Origin: Luteibacter aegosomatissinici
GTDB taxonomy: Bacteria > Pseudomonadota > Gammaproteobacteria > Xanthomonadales > Rhodanobacteraceae
Assembly: GCF_023078495.1 (NCBI RefSeq)
Contig: NZ_CP095742.1
Coordinates: 2,790,001-2,854,000, forward strand
Direction: 5' to 3'
Length of the DNA stretch: 64,000 nucleotides
Shown: one piece after another, positions 17,016 through 26,173 of the stretch
Position numbering within the stretch: the stretch's first letter is position 1
Layout: the number at the start of each line of letters is the position of its first letter
The notes under the pieces: model-generated
Seen by the model: the letters and a program-made list of their open reading frames with translations, nothing else
The model's database searches: none
Told to the model about the DNA's origin: nothing
Translations under genes and position numbers: made by a program

Positions 17016-17936
17016 ATGAAAATCCTTGTTCTCGGTGCCGGTGGCATCGGTGGCTATTACGGCGCACGCCTCATTGAAGCGGGTGCGGACGTCACCTTCC
17101 TTGTGCGTCCTGCGCGCGAGGCGCAGCTTTCCTCCGGCCTGCGGGTCGAAAGCGGTGTCGGCAACTTCAGCCGGCCGGTCAGGACCCTGACCCGGGTGCC
17201 GGACGGGGCCCACTTTGACCTTGTGCTGCTGACCTGCAAGAGCTATGACCTTGCCGGCGCGATTGACGCCGTCGCCCCTGCGGTTGAAGCAGGTGCCGTC
17301 GTCTTGCCGTTCCTCAACGGCCTTGGCGCCTACGATGCACTCGACGCCCGCTTTGGGAAGGACAAAGTGCTCGGCGGGGTGGCCTACGTTGCAACCACGC
17401 TGACCGACGATGGAACCGTCCGCCACCTTGCCGACGCCGACACGATGATTGTGGGCGAGCGCACCGCCGACGCCGCACCGGTTGTCCGTGCGTTTTTTGA
17501 CCTTGCACACCGGACGCCGGGCGTTCGGCGCCTGTCGCCCGACATCGAACAAGCCCTCTGGGACAAATGGGTGCTCCTTGCCTCTGGCGCGGCGGTGTGC
17601 TGCCTGCTTCGCGGGACGCTGCGGGAAATCCTGCACACCGATGCGGGCGAGAAAATCATGCGGCAGGCCATCGCCGAATCGGCGGCCGTTGCTGCTGCTT
17701 TCGGGCACGCCCTCAACGCCGAGACCAGAGCCTTTACGGACGGGTACCTCATTGCGACGGAATCGAACTGGGCCGCGTCGATGATGCGGGACATCGCGCA
17801 GGGCCGACCGCGCCTCGAGGCCGATGCCATCGTCGGCGACATGCTCGCCCGTTCGGTGGCCAAGGGCCTGCCTGCACCGGTTCTCGAGACCGCCTTTGCC
17901 CATCTCCAGGTGTACATGCGGCGCCACGCGGGCTGA
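17016..17936 (+). CDS. Ketopantoate reductase (ApbA/PanE) family protein
   Basis: A 306-residue protein with an N-terminal Rossmann motif (LGAGGIGGYYGARL, residues 6-19), LLTCKSYDL with the conserved lysine, FLNGLGAYD and a C-terminal helical domain containing LWDKWVLLAS. These are ApbA/PanE features: NADPH-dependent reduction of a 2-oxo acid, 2-dehydropantoate in the type enzyme. Many accessory members act on other substrates, and no pantothenate gene is nearby. The start has AGGA 7 bases upstream. It is divergent from the flavoprotein gene and closed by a strong hairpin. Confidence 0.82.
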   Translation: MKILVLGAGGIGGYYGARLIEAGADVTFLVRPAREAQLSSGLRVESGVGNFSRPVRTLTRVPDGAHFDLVLLTCKSYDLAGAIDAVAPAVEAGAVVLPFLNGLGAYDALDARFGKDKVLGGVAYVATTLTDDGTVRHLADADTMIVGERTADAAPVVRAFFDLAHRTPGVRRLSPDIEQALWDKWVLLASGAAVCCLLRGTLREILHTDAGEKIMRQAIAESAAVAAAFGHALNAETRAFTDGYLIATESNWAASMMRDIAQGRPRLEADAIVGDMLARSVAKGLPAPVLETAFAHLQVYMRRHAG

Positions 17937-17944
17937 CATCGCAT

Positions 17945-17980
17945 GCCCTGTCGGCAGGGGGAGACTCCTGCCGACAGGGC
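17945..17980 (+). terminator. Perfect 14-bp stem hairpin after the PanE-like gene
   Basis: GCCCTGTCGGCAGG (17945-17958) and CCTGCCGACAGGGC (17967-17980) form a perfect stem with an 8-base loop. There is no T-run. It lies between the PanE-like gene and the diguanylate cyclase gene and ends 46 bp before the latter. Confidence 0.65.
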
Positions 17981-18026
17981 GTGCGCGCCGTCCGCTCCAT
18001 TTCCCGATTTGCTCTCCCGGTGCCTG

Positions 18027-20336
18027 ATGACCCAGGAACGCCACAAGCTCCTTACCCGCCTCATTGACCGGAGCATCAAGACCAGCGGCGCTCTCGTCTT
18101 GCTCCTCGCCTCAGCCGCACTCGCCTCGACCCTCGGCCTGCTCACCGCCCAGACCCGGCTTTCCGACGCGTTCCGTGCATTGATGGCCGCCGATGCGATT
18201 TCCGGCCAGGTCTCGGCCATGCGCCTGTCGATGGCCGCATGGGTCCTTCGCGGGGACGATGCGGCACGGTCGGACTGGATGCGTCTTGCACACCAGGCGA
18301 GCGGCGAACTGGCCAATTTGCAGGGGCGCGCGGCCGCCGACCCGCAAGGCACCCGCCTCATTCGTGCAGTGGCCGTGCGATTGTCAGAGCGGGTCGAGAC
18401 GGCAGCACCGCTGCTTACCGAGCGTCCTGGCGGTGCCAATGCCCAGGTTGTGGAAATGATGGGGCGCGCCTACCAGACGCAAAACAGTGAACTTGGCGTT
18501 GCCCTCGACGAGCTGAGGACCTTCCAGACGCAACGGGTCGAAACCCTCCAGCGTCGCGAACACGTTGTCTTGCTGATGGCGGGCAGTGCCCTGTTTGCAC
18601 TCGTTGCGTGGGCGGCGTTCGGACTGCGGCGCTCGCAACGCACCGCAAAGGCGATGGTCAGAAGCCTGAGGGACGCGTTTGCGGCTCTCGAGCGAGGGCG
18701 GGCGGAGCTGTCTGCCATCACCGACGCGGCTCCCCTGGCGATGGTCCACACCGACGCCGACGGGCGGCCGCTGTGGCTCAATGCGCATGCGGTCGAGTGG
18801 CTGTCGACCCGCGAGCCTGGAGATGTGCCGTCCCTGTTCGAGAACAGACTCCACCCCCAGGACCGTGACCGGGTCAGGTCGGCGTGGGATGCACTGGTTT
18901 CTGGCGGCGAGCGGTTCGACCAGACCTTCCGCCTTCTGGGTGGGGCGGTGACACCCGTGTGGGCCGAGTCGCATGCGGTGCCGGTGCGGGTCAACGGCGT
19001 GACCACCGGATTTATCGCCGTCTTGCAGGACATCACCGCGACGCGTGCGCTCCAGGACGAGCTCGGGCGCTCCCGCACCCGGCTGCAACGCATGGCCGAC
19101 TCGGTTCCCGCCATGCTCGCCCATCTCGATGGAACACAGACCTACCAGTTCGTCAATGCTACCTACGCGCACTGGTTTGGCCGGGGCGCGCCACAGGTGG
19201 GAACGACAATCCGGGAATTTCTCGGTGACACCGCCTATGAGCGGCTTCGGCCTTCCATTGAGGGCGTCCTTTGCGGACGTTCCGTTCGCCTCGAGATGGC
19301 ACAGGACAACCTCCACGGCCTTGCCTTCGTTGGCGATGTGACCTACACCCCCGAGTTCGACGAGGAAGGCCGTGTGTGCGGCTTTTACGTTCTCGTTACC
19401 GACGTGACGGAGCGAAAGAGGCTCGAGGACCGCCTTTACTCGGCCAAGGAGATGGCCCAGGTCACCCTCGACTCCCTCGGCGACGCGGTCGTTACCACTG
19501 ACGCGCGCGGCATCGTCACCTTCCTCAACCGCCGCGCACAGGTGCTGCTGGCACCCACCGCGCGCCGTGCCCTCGGCCTGCATGTCGACCAGGTCGTGCA
19601 GCTCATCGACAGCATGGGGCGCATGGGCCACAGCAGCCTGTCCCGCGCGATTGAAGAGGAGCGTCACGTCGACATGCTGGCTGCCAGGAAACTGCCCCTT
19701 GCGGACGGCAGCGACGTGGAAATCGAGGATGTGGCGTCACCCATCCGCACCCGCGACGGGACGGTCGCCGGTGGCGTCCTTGTGCTGCGCGACGTCTCCG
19801 CCGCGCAGGCGATGGCCAACCGCATGCGGGAACTTGCTGAGTCCGATGTGCTGACGGGCCTGCCCAACCGCCTCGTGTTTGACCAGCGGCTGGCCGACGC
19901 TCTCCACCATCTGGCCACGGACGAACCGATGGCTGTGCTGTACATGGACCTCGATGGCTTCAAGCGCGTCAACGACATCCACGGCCATGGTGCAGGCGAT
20001 GAATTGCTGCGCCAGCTCGCCATGCGCCTGTCTGCAGCCGCCGGTCCGGACGATACGGTCTGCCGCCTTGGCGGCGACGAATTCGTTGCGTTGCTCGCGC
20101 CGCCGACCACCGAAGCGGATGCGCTGGCCAGGGCGCACGCCTTCATCAGTGTGTCCGGGCAACCCTACGAGTGGAACGGCTTGTTGCTCGAGGTGACCTT
20201 GAGCGTCGGCATCGCCCTTGTCCCCGATGAAGGCCTCGACGGACTTGTACTGATGCGCAAGGCAGACGCCGCGCTGTATGCCGCCAAACAGAGCGGACGA
20301 AACCGGGCGGTGCTGTTTCCGCGCCCTCTCCGCTGA
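18027..20336 (+). CDS. Membrane diguanylate cyclase with PAS domains
   Basis: A 769-residue sensor protein. Membrane segments at about 19-40 and 179-200 enclose a helical periplasmic domain. Three PAS-like domains follow (about 226-340 with ITDAAPLAMVHTDADGRPLWLN, 352-470 with MADSVPAMLAHLDG, 480-600 with SLGDAVVTTDARGIVTFLN). The C-terminal GGDEF domain (about 620-769) has the intact RLGGDEF signature and DVLTGLPNR. It should make cyclic di-GMP. The position of the inhibitory RxxD site reads GPDD, so product inhibition through the I-site is probably absent. There is no EAL domain. No strong ribosome site precedes the ATG at 18027, so the start is the least certain point. Confidence 0.88.
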   Translation: MTQERHKLLTRLIDRSIKTSGALVLLLASAALASTLGLLTAQTRLSDAFRALMAADAISGQVSAMRLSMAAWVLRGDDAARSDWMRLAHQASGELANLQGRAAADPQGTRLIRAVAVRLSERVETAAPLLTERPGGANAQVVEMMGRAYQTQNSELGVALDELRTFQTQRVETLQRREHVVLLMAGSALFALVAWAAFGLRRSQRTAKAMVRSLRDAFAALERGRAELSAITDAAPLAMVHTDADGRPLWLNAHAVEWLSTREPGDVPSLFENRLHPQDRDRVRSAWDALVSGGERFDQTFRLLGGAVTPVWAESHAVPVRVNGVTTGFIAVLQDITATRALQDELGRSRTRLQRMADSVPAMLAHLDGTQTYQFVNATYAHWFGRGAPQVGTTIREFLGDTAYERLRPSIEGVLCGRSVRLEMAQDNLHGLAFVGDVTYTPEFDEEGRVCGFYVLVTDVTERKRLEDRLYSAKEMAQVTLDSLGDAVVTTDARGIVTFLNRRAQVLLAPTARRALGLHVDQVVQLIDSMGRMGHSSLSRAIEEERHVDMLAARKLPLADGSDVEIEDVASPIRTRDGTVAGGVLVLRDVSAAQAMANRMRELAESDVLTGLPNRLVFDQRLADALHHLATDEPMAVLYMDLDGFKRVNDIHGHGAGDELLRQLAMRLSAAAGPDDTVCRLGGDEFVALLAPPTTEADALARAHAFISVSGQPYEWNGLLLEVTLSVGIALVPDEGLDGLVLMRKADAALYAAKQSGRNRAVLFPRPLR

Positions 20337-20358
20337 CCATGACGCGGTCTCGCCGACG

Positions 20359-22515
20359 TCAGCCCGCCTCGCCTGCGACCGTCATCAGCAACGAGGCGCT
20401 GTCCTCACTGATGTGGGCAGCTTCCTGCAGATAGGCATCGGCGGGGCTTTTCGCGGCGTCCGGGCGTTTGTCAGCTGCTGCATCCCGCTCCGTGGGATCG
20501 AGTCCGTCATCCGCCACAGGTGCGTCTTCGCGCCCGGTGACGCCCGCAGCCCTGTCGAGTGCCTTTTGCCGGGCGGCAAAGGCCGCGTACCGACCGAGGT
20601 CCGCATCGCGGGTGGCCTTACGCTCGGCAAGGTTCAATGAGACTGTCGGGCGTTTTGCCATCGCGGTGAATGCTGCTGACTCTTCGAGCTGGAGTTGCCA
20701 GGCGGGTGTGGTGGTTATACGGGACTCATGGGTTCTCACAAGGAGGGCAATGCGGGCGGCGTCGGTGACGTCGCGCGAATAGGCTACCGGCGCAATGCGT
20801 GACGCGGGCAACGCGTTTTTGTACATCGACTCACCGAGGTCCTGCTCGCCTGGCGTCTCCGGGAACGCAATGTCCGGTGTCACCCCCTCGAGCTGCGTGC
20901 TCCGGCCGTTGATTCGGTAGAACTGGGCGATGGTCATCTTGAGTTCGCCGAGCTTCTCGTCTTTGGAGCGGCCCAGCGCATCGCCGAGGTCAACGAGATT
21001 CTGGACCGTTCCCTTGCCAAACGTGCGCTCGCCGACGATAACCGCGCGCCCCCGGTCCTGGAGCGCGGCCGCAAAGATTTCGGACGCTGACGCCGAAGCA
21101 TGGTTGACCATGACCGTGACGGGTCCGTGCCACACCGCCGGGGTTCCCGGAGTACCCTGAAGGTCAACGTCGCCGTTGGCGCTTCGCACCTGCACCACGG
21201 GGCCGGGGCCGGTGAAAAGGCCGACCATGCCTGCGGCCTCGCCGAGCGACCCACCTCCGTTGTTTCGAAGGTCGATGACGATGCCGTCGACCTTTGCGCC
21301 CTTGAGTGCAACAAGCATTGCCGACACGTCACGGGTCACGCTGCGGTAGTTTGCGTCGCCTGCACGCCTGGCGTCGAAGTCCTCATAAAACGACGGGACC
21401 GTAATGACGCCGATTTTCTGCGGATGACCAGGAACACCGACGTCGATGATGCCTTGCCGGGCGGCCTGGTCCTCGATTGTCACGCGTCGGCGTGTGAGAG
21501 TGACAATGTGTGGGGCAACGTCCCCCTTATGCTCGTCCGGCAACAATTCGAGCCGCACATTGGTTCCCGCCCTGCCGCGAACCAGTGTGACCACATCGTC
21601 CGTCCGCCAGCCGATGACGTCGGTCAACGTCCCGCCGGCACCCTGCCCCACGCCCGTCAGGCGGTCACCGACATGGACCTTGCCCGACGTTGCCGCAGGA
21701 CTACCTGCAACCAGTTCGGTCACCTCGACGTACTCGTCGTGCGCGCGCAGGTAGGCACCGATGCCATCGAGCGAAAGGGACATGGCTGTATTGAACTCGC
21801 TGGCTGCCCTAGGCGCGAAGTAATCGGTGTGGGGGTCGGTCGACTCCGCATACGCCGTCATAAAGAGCTGGAACGCATCCTCAGCAGTGGTCTTTTGCAC
21901 CCGAGACTCAAGGTTCCTGTAGCGGCGCGCGAGGGTCGCCCGGATGGCCACATCGTCCTTGCCGGCCAACTTCAGACGCAGCCAGTCATCCTTGACGTGG
22001 AGGCGCCAGAGCGCGCGCAGTTCGTCGGAATCCTCCGGCCAGGGTGCGGCCTTGCGGTCAACGGTGATGGATTCGTGCGCTGAAAAGTCAAAGCCGCCGT
22101 CGAGCAACGACTGGCTAAAGCGCGCCTGCTCGACAATGCGGCTGAGATAGACGTTGACCGGGGCCATGGCCGCCGAGAGATTCCCGTCTTCGATGCCCTT
22201 TCCCAAGGTGGGCCGGAGTGGTTCGAAACGGGCGATGTCTCCTTTCGTAAACATCGCCCGCTGCGGGTCGAGGTCTTCAACGAGCTTGTCGAAGACGACA
22301 GCCGAAAATGTATCGTCGAGCGGATGCGGTCGATAGTGGACGCGCGTCATGAATAGCATCGCGACCTTCGCCGCCGTCGCCTGATGGTCGTCCGCCGTCA
22401 ACGCAAACGCCTGAGGACGCTGCGGGAGCCCAGTTGCCGACCCCAATCCGGGCAACGCGAGGAGCACGAACCCGGCAAGTGCCAGTGGGAGAATGGACAA
22501 GCGGGTCGTGGTCAT
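20359..22515 (-). CDS. prc: Tail-specific (carboxy-terminal processing) protease Prc
   Basis: A 718-residue periplasmic S41 peptidase. A signal peptide (about residues 1-30) is followed by the Prc N-terminal domain (LDPQRAMFTKGDI), a PDZ domain around EYVEVTELVAGSPAATSG, and the S41 core with the catalytic serine in NHASASASEIF and lysine in GERTFGKGTVQ. A DUF3340-like tail ends the protein. Prc degrades proteins with apolar C-termini and trims envelope proteins. The start is placed at 22515 because it begins a good signal peptide; in-frame ATGs up to 22593 are possible, and none has a strong ribosome site. It converges with the diguanylate cyclase gene. Confidence 0.88.
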   Translation of the reverse strand: MTTTRLSILPLALAGFVLLALPGLGSATGLPQRPQAFALTADDHQATAAKVAMLFMTRVHYRPHPLDDTFSAVVFDKLVEDLDPQRAMFTKGDIARFEPLRPTLGKGIEDGNLSAAMAPVNVYLSRIVEQARFSQSLLDGGFDFSAHESITVDRKAAPWPEDSDELRALWRLHVKDDWLRLKLAGKDDVAIRATLARRYRNLESRVQKTTAEDAFQLFMTAYAESTDPHTDYFAPRAASEFNTAMSLSLDGIGAYLRAHDEYVEVTELVAGSPAATSGKVHVGDRLTGVGQGAGGTLTDVIGWRTDDVVTLVRGRAGTNVRLELLPDEHKGDVAPHIVTLTRRRVTIEDQAARQGIIDVGVPGHPQKIGVITVPSFYEDFDARRAGDANYRSVTRDVSAMLVALKGAKVDGIVIDLRNNGGGSLGEAAGMVGLFTGPGPVVQVRSANGDVDLQGTPGTPAVWHGPVTVMVNHASASASEIFAAALQDRGRAVIVGERTFGKGTVQNLVDLGDALGRSKDEKLGELKMTIAQFYRINGRSTQLEGVTPDIAFPETPGEQDLGESMYKNALPASRIAPVAYSRDVTDAARIALLVRTHESRITTTPAWQLQLEESAAFTAMAKRPTVSLNLAERKATRDADLGRYAAFAARQKALDRAAGVTGREDAPVADDGLDPTERDAAADKRPDAAKSPADAYLQEAAHISEDSASLLMTVAGEAG

Positions 22516-22804
22516 ACGAGAGGTCAGGCAGGATTGGACAGCAGGATGCATATTTACCATCATCATTTCGGTTTTTGCAGTGCAAGGCGCCATGGTGACG
22601 TAGGATCCATGTCAGAGCCCTGGTTGACTTTGGCCACGGTTGTTTGTCCCGAGAGAGCTGACAATTTATCGACGTCGCTTGGAACCCGACCCGTTCGTCG
22701 GTACGGCCATGTTGTCCTCTCGCAATCGCACTTCTGTTTGCGTTTTCTTTTGTGAAACGCGCACGATCTTCGCAACGAATCTTGGGTGTTCGCAGGAAGT
22801 AGCG

Positions 22805-23074
22805 TCAGGCAGATTCGGCAGCGTCCCAGTGGCGCTGCTCATCAAACAGTGCGCGGCGAAGAAAGTCCATAACCTCCTGGCCACGCCCGGCCTCGACCAA
22901 CTGGTGTGCCGTCAGCCCGCCGACGCAGGCAAGGCAGCCTTCGAAGTACCACCGGACCCGCATGACGGGACAGCTCTCAAGGGATGAGGCGAGACACAGG
23001 ATGTCCATCGAGACATCCTCGACCGACCTTGCCGGGCGGCTGACGACTGCATGCAGATTAACCTTGTTGCCCAT
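22805..23074 (-). CDS. Small protein, weakly resembling MbcA/ParS (DUF2384) domains
   Basis: An 89-residue protein with a clear start: GGGAGG lies 4 bases before the ATG at 23074. The second half, VGGLTAHQLVEAGRGQEVMDFLRR, resembles the conserved G-x-T-P-x-x-L...G-x-x-E-V-x-x-F-L of MbcA/ParS toxin-binding domains. The N-terminal helix-turn-helix of that family is not visible and no RES-domain toxin gene is adjacent. The name is therefore tentative. It is divergent from the operon at 23335-25411, with operator site 3 between them. Confidence 0.6.
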   Translation of the reverse strand: MGNKVNLHAVVSRPARSVEDVSMDILCLASSLESCPVMRVRWYFEGCLACVGGLTAHQLVEAGRGQEVMDFLRRALFDEQRHWDAAESA

Positions 23075-23244
23075 TGTTCCTCCCAAATCCGTGCCAGACC
23101 ATCGGACCCGGCTGCCCGGCCGCGCGGAGTCAATACGCTGTCTGGCGCGGCTTGCACTTTACCCTTTCGTGCACCCAGCGCTTGGATGAGGCCGCCGCAG
23201 CGAGAGACCCAAACCTAGGTATGCCGTTGACTTGGTCTGTTACT

Positions 23245-23261
23245 GCTTCAATACTTGAAGT
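23245..23261. promoter_or_regulatory. Inverted-repeat operator, site 3, with promoter for the 23335 operon
   Basis: GCTTCA-ATACT-TGAAGT. On the plus strand TTGACT (23227-23232) precedes CAATAC (23249-23254) by 16 bases, so the repeat again covers the -10. It lies 74 bp upstream of the first gene of the three-gene operon. Confidence 0.75.
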
Positions 23262-23334
23262 GGCGTCAGAAGCACGGTCAATCTTCTGCACCTCCCCATC
23301 GACCCGATGGCCACCGCACAAGACCGGGGAACCC

Positions 23335-23610
23335 ATGAACAGTGCACCGCTGACCGATGACGAGCTTCGCAGGGAACTGCGCGAACTGTGCAACCAGGGG
23401 CGCAATGGGCCTGTTGTGCTCCCCCCGGCCGTTGCCGCCGTATTGGTGCAGCACGGGCTTGCCGAGCAACTGAGTGACGCCATCTGGTTGCCAACGCCAA
23501 GGGGGCGAAGCTGGTGCGAAACGGAAGAAGCGCTCCGCGCCACGCCGCCCGGGTCGACCACGCCACCGAGCGACGCTACAGACGGCGGACGCAAAGGGCA
23601 TGAGCGATGA
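23335..23610 (+). CDS. Small hypothetical protein, first gene of the operator-controlled operon
   Basis: A 91-residue soluble protein. Its core (DELRRELRELCNQGRNGPVVLPPAVAAVL and VQHGLAEQLSDAIWLPTPRG) looks like a small winged-helix-type or degraded DNA-binding fold; I do not recognise the family. The ATG has GGGGA 4 bases upstream. Its stop overlaps the start of the next gene (ATGA). It follows operator site 3 and belongs to a three-gene operon ending in an MFS transporter, so an accessory or local regulatory role is possible. Confidence 0.6.
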   Translation: MNSAPLTDDELRRELRELCNQGRNGPVVLPPAVAAVLVQHGLAEQLSDAIWLPTPRGRSWCETEEALRATPPGSTTPPSDATDGGRKGHER

Positions 23611-24116
23611 GCGCAATGGATTGGGCCACTCTTGTCCACGGCGTCATTGCCGTCATCGCCCTCGGCACCGGCCTCGTTTCTTGCAGCAGGCTTGCCACAC
23701 ATCGCCCTGGCGGCGTCATGCTCCGGGTCTTTTTTGCCTTCGCCTTCCTGACCGACGCAAGCGCTTTCGTCATCGGGTTTGACGATGTCCGCCCCACCCA
23801 CATCATCGCCATTGCCTCCCTTTTACTCCTTGGTGTCACGCTTCGCGGCTTTTACATCGGCCACCAGCACGGGACATGGCGCAGCATCTACCGCGTGGGC
23901 GTAATTTCAAACACCTACATCCTTGCCCTGATGGCCACGCTGCAGCTGTTTGCCGTTAACGGCACCGGACCGAGCCTGGCGCATGCTCCCGCGCTTTTCC
24001 TGAGCGCCCAGGGTCTGCTCGGCACAGTGTCCCTCCTCACATGCGTCCGGGCCTTGCGACCGGGTCCCGGTCGCCGACGTCGCATCCCCGTCCGCTCCGT
24101 GGAATCCCGCACATGA
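23607..24116 (+). CDS. Small integral membrane protein
   Basis: A 169-residue protein with four to five predicted membrane helices (near residues 7-25, 38-58, 65-82, 97-115 and 126-147) and a basic C-terminal tail. It has no motif I can name. The start overlaps the preceding stop (ATGA) and its own stop overlaps the start of the MFS gene in the same way, so the three proteins are likely translationally coupled. It may be an accessory subunit of the transporter. Confidence 0.6.
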   Translation: MSAMDWATLVHGVIAVIALGTGLVSCSRLATHRPGGVMLRVFFAFAFLTDASAFVIGFDDVRPTHIIAIASLLLLGVTLRGFYIGHQHGTWRSIYRVGVISNTYILALMATLQLFAVNGTGPSLAHAPALFLSAQGLLGTVSLLTCVRALRPGPGRRRRIPVRSVESRT

Positions 24117-25411
24117 CCCCCAAGCCAGAGTCCAGCAGGCACTCAGCGCGTCACGCCCATATCGTCGTGGCCATCACCTTCTTCGCCCTGCTCCTGTCGG
24201 CCGGCATCCTGTCGACGCCGGGCGTCCTCATGGTCCCGCTCGGACTGAGTTTCGGATGGGACCGCTCGGTGGTCTCGACAGGGGCTGCCACCGGCATCTT
24301 CCTCTACGGCCTGGTTGGTCCGTTCGCAGCGGCGCTGATGCTGTCGTTTGGTATTCGCCGGACGATGATGAGCGGCCTGTTGCTCATCGGGGCAGCGACG
24401 CTCGCGAGCCTGTGGATGAAGGAACCCTGGCAGTACATCGTGACCTGGGGCGTATTGTCCGGCATCGGCTCTGGCGCACTCGCCGGCGTTCTCGGGGCAG
24501 CCGTGGTCAACCGTTGGTTCGCCACGCGCCAGGGCCTTATGATTGGCATCCTCAGCGCGAGTACGGCCACGGGCTCACTCATCTTCCTCCCCTTCCTTGC
24601 CTGGTTGTCCCGAAACGCCCAGTGGCAACCCGTTGCCATTGCTGTGTCCATCGCCGCCCTCGCCCTCGTACCGCTCGTGTACTTTCTGGTCCCCGAGCAT
24701 CCCCACCATGTCGGCGTTCGTCGCGTGGGAGAAACGGACATGTCGCCCCCACCGCCTGCGCCACACCAGGCCCGCACACCCATGGCCGCCATCCACGTGC
24801 TGCAAAAAGCCTCGAAAGTGCCGGCGTTCTGGCTACTGGCAGGCACCTTTTTTGCCTGCGGGCTGACGACAAACGGCCTTGTCGGCACCCACCTGATTGC
24901 CTATTGCGGCGACCACGGCATCCCGCCAGTGCACGCCGCAGGCTTCATGTCGATGATTGGTCTCTTCGACCTCATCGGGACCACTGCATCAGGCTGGCTG
25001 ACCGACCGCTACGACTCACGCCGGCTCCTTATCGGGTTTTATGCCCTGCGCGGCGTATCGCTGCTCATCATGCCATTTGTCGACTTCTCGACGACCAACT
25101 TGACCATCTTTGCCGTCTTCTTCGGTCTCGACTGGATTGCGACCATCCCTCCAACACTCAAGCTCGCCAACGAAGCCTTCGGCGAGCACGACGCGCCCAT
25201 CGTGTTTGGCTGGGTGGTCGTGGCCCACCAACTCGGCGCGGCTGGCGCCGCCATCGGTGCGGGCACCGTGCGACAGATGGCCGGGTCCTACCAGCCAGCC
25301 TTCGTCGCCGCCGGCGTCATCGCCCTGGGGGCGGCCACCGTTCTCGTTGTCTCTTCGATACGACATACCCGCCGGGGTGGCGTGCCACAGCCCGCACGCG
25401 CCCAATCCTGA
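24113..25411 (+). CDS. Major facilitator superfamily transporter
   Basis: A 432-residue protein with twelve hydrophobic segments, a central hydrophilic loop (about residues 200-225) and an MFS motif-A-like loop, GWLTDRYDSRRLL, in the C-terminal half. The layout resembles the monocarboxylate/oxalate-formate type (OFA-like) more than drug:H+ antiporters, but the substrate is unknown. It is the last gene of the operon controlled from operator site 3 and converges with an HxlR regulator gene. Confidence 0.82.
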   Translation: MTPKPESSRHSARHAHIVVAITFFALLLSAGILSTPGVLMVPLGLSFGWDRSVVSTGAATGIFLYGLVGPFAAALMLSFGIRRTMMSGLLLIGAATLASLWMKEPWQYIVTWGVLSGIGSGALAGVLGAAVVNRWFATRQGLMIGILSASTATGSLIFLPFLAWLSRNAQWQPVAIAVSIAALALVPLVYFLVPEHPHHVGVRRVGETDMSPPPPAPHQARTPMAAIHVLQKASKVPAFWLLAGTFFACGLTTNGLVGTHLIAYCGDHGIPPVHAAGFMSMIGLFDLIGTTASGWLTDRYDSRRLLIGFYALRGVSLLIMPFVDFSTTNLTIFAVFFGLDWIATIPPTLKLANEAFGEHDAPIVFGWVVVAHQLGAAGAAIGAGTVRQMAGSYQPAFVAAGVIALGAATVLVVSSIRHTRRGGVPQPARAQS

Positions 25412-25436
25412 CGCATCACCTGCGAGCCGTCGGCGC

Positions 25437-25961
25437 TCACGCGTCGACCCCCCGGGGGTGGCGCCTTGCGTCAAAGAAGGCGTCCCGGCGGAGGTCGCGC
25501 TCATGGGCGAACGCCGGGCTGATGGCAGTTACGCATTCATCAAAGCGGAAAGGGAAGGCCCCGGCCGGAAGGCGTTGCCCGGGCTCGACCGCCTCACCCG
25601 TGGCGCGAACGACAACTGCGAGGGGCAGCGGCTGGCCCTCGTTGTAGGGTGTCCAACGGACACCCCAATCCCGCATGGAGAGGAGAATGGCATCGAACTC
25701 CTTGCCCTTGTCAGTGGCAAAATACTCAAAGCGGGGCGGCCGGTCCGTGTATTGCCGGCGCTCAACGACGCCGTCGTGCTCAAGGCGCTTGAGTCTTGTC
25801 GAGAGCAGAAACGAGGACATGCCGGTCTGGGCCTGGATTTCATCAAAGCGGGAATTGCCCATGGCAAGCTCGCGTAAAATGAGCAGCGTCCAGCGGTCAC
25901 CGACGACGGCGAGCGTTCGCGCAATGGGACAGACGCTGCCAGAGATTTCCTCCCAGTTCAT
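25437..25961 (-). CDS. HxlR-family transcriptional regulator 1
   Basis: A 174-residue winged-helix protein: VCPIARTLAVVGDRWTLLILREL is the family signature, followed by FDEIQAQTGMSSFLLSTRLKRLE (recognition region) and the wing RRQYTDRPPRFEYFATDKGKE. The single N-terminal cysteine (C11) is where HxlR regulators such as YodB sense quinones or electrophiles. GAGGAG lies 6 bases before the ATG. It is closely related to the regulator at 40854-41378, with identical residues through the recognition helix, so both may read the same DNA site. A half-conserved copy of the recurrent operator is upstream (26044-26060). Confidence 0.88.
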   Translation of the reverse strand: MNWEEISGSVCPIARTLAVVGDRWTLLILRELAMGNSRFDEIQAQTGMSSFLLSTRLKRLEHDGVVERRQYTDRPPRFEYFATDKGKEFDAILLSMRDWGVRWTPYNEGQPLPLAVVVRATGEAVEPGQRLPAGAFPFRFDECVTAISPAFAHERDLRRDAFFDARRHPRGVDA

Positions 25962-26043
25962 GCCATGCTCCTCTTTCCCTTGTTCATCGCGACCACTGCC
26001 TACAGTCTTACATCATGGTCCAGCTTTTTTCCACATCGGCAAT

Positions 26044-26060
26044 GCTTCAATTATTGCGTC
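26044..26060. promoter_or_regulatory. Degenerate copy of the inverted-repeat operator, site 13
   Basis: GCTTCA-ATTAT-TGCGTC: the left arm is perfect and the right arm keeps only its first two bases. It lies 83 bp upstream of the HxlR gene at 25961. It is the weakest site listed and may be chance. Confidence 0.3.
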
Positions 26061-26130
26061 CTTTCGCCGATGCGACATACAAAGACGGCCGTCATGGGCA
26101 ATTTCGGCAATGAGGCCTTTTCGCGCCCAC

Positions 26131-26161
26131 AAAAAAGGGGTCCCGTAGGACCCCTTTTTTT
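26131..26161. terminator. Bidirectional intrinsic terminator
   Basis: A-run, GGGGTCC, loop CGTA, GGACCCC and T-run form a textbook terminator that works on both strands. On the minus strand it closes the porin gene, whose stop is at 26174. Confidence 0.9.
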
Positions 26162-26173
26162 CATGCTGGCCGC

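Noticed and set aside
22720-22760. ACTTCTGTTTGCG resembling half of the operator upstream of prc
   Set aside because: No second arm follows at the required 5-base spacing.
24256-25647. A 463-codon frame inside the MFS gene
   Set aside because: It is very rich in arginine and proline, has no hydrophobic segments, and overlaps the membrane protein frame throughout.
25995-26006. ACTG-CCTA-CAGT palindrome 34 bp upstream of the first HxlR gene
   Set aside because: The arms are only 4 bases and I could not find a matching copy upstream of the second HxlR gene.
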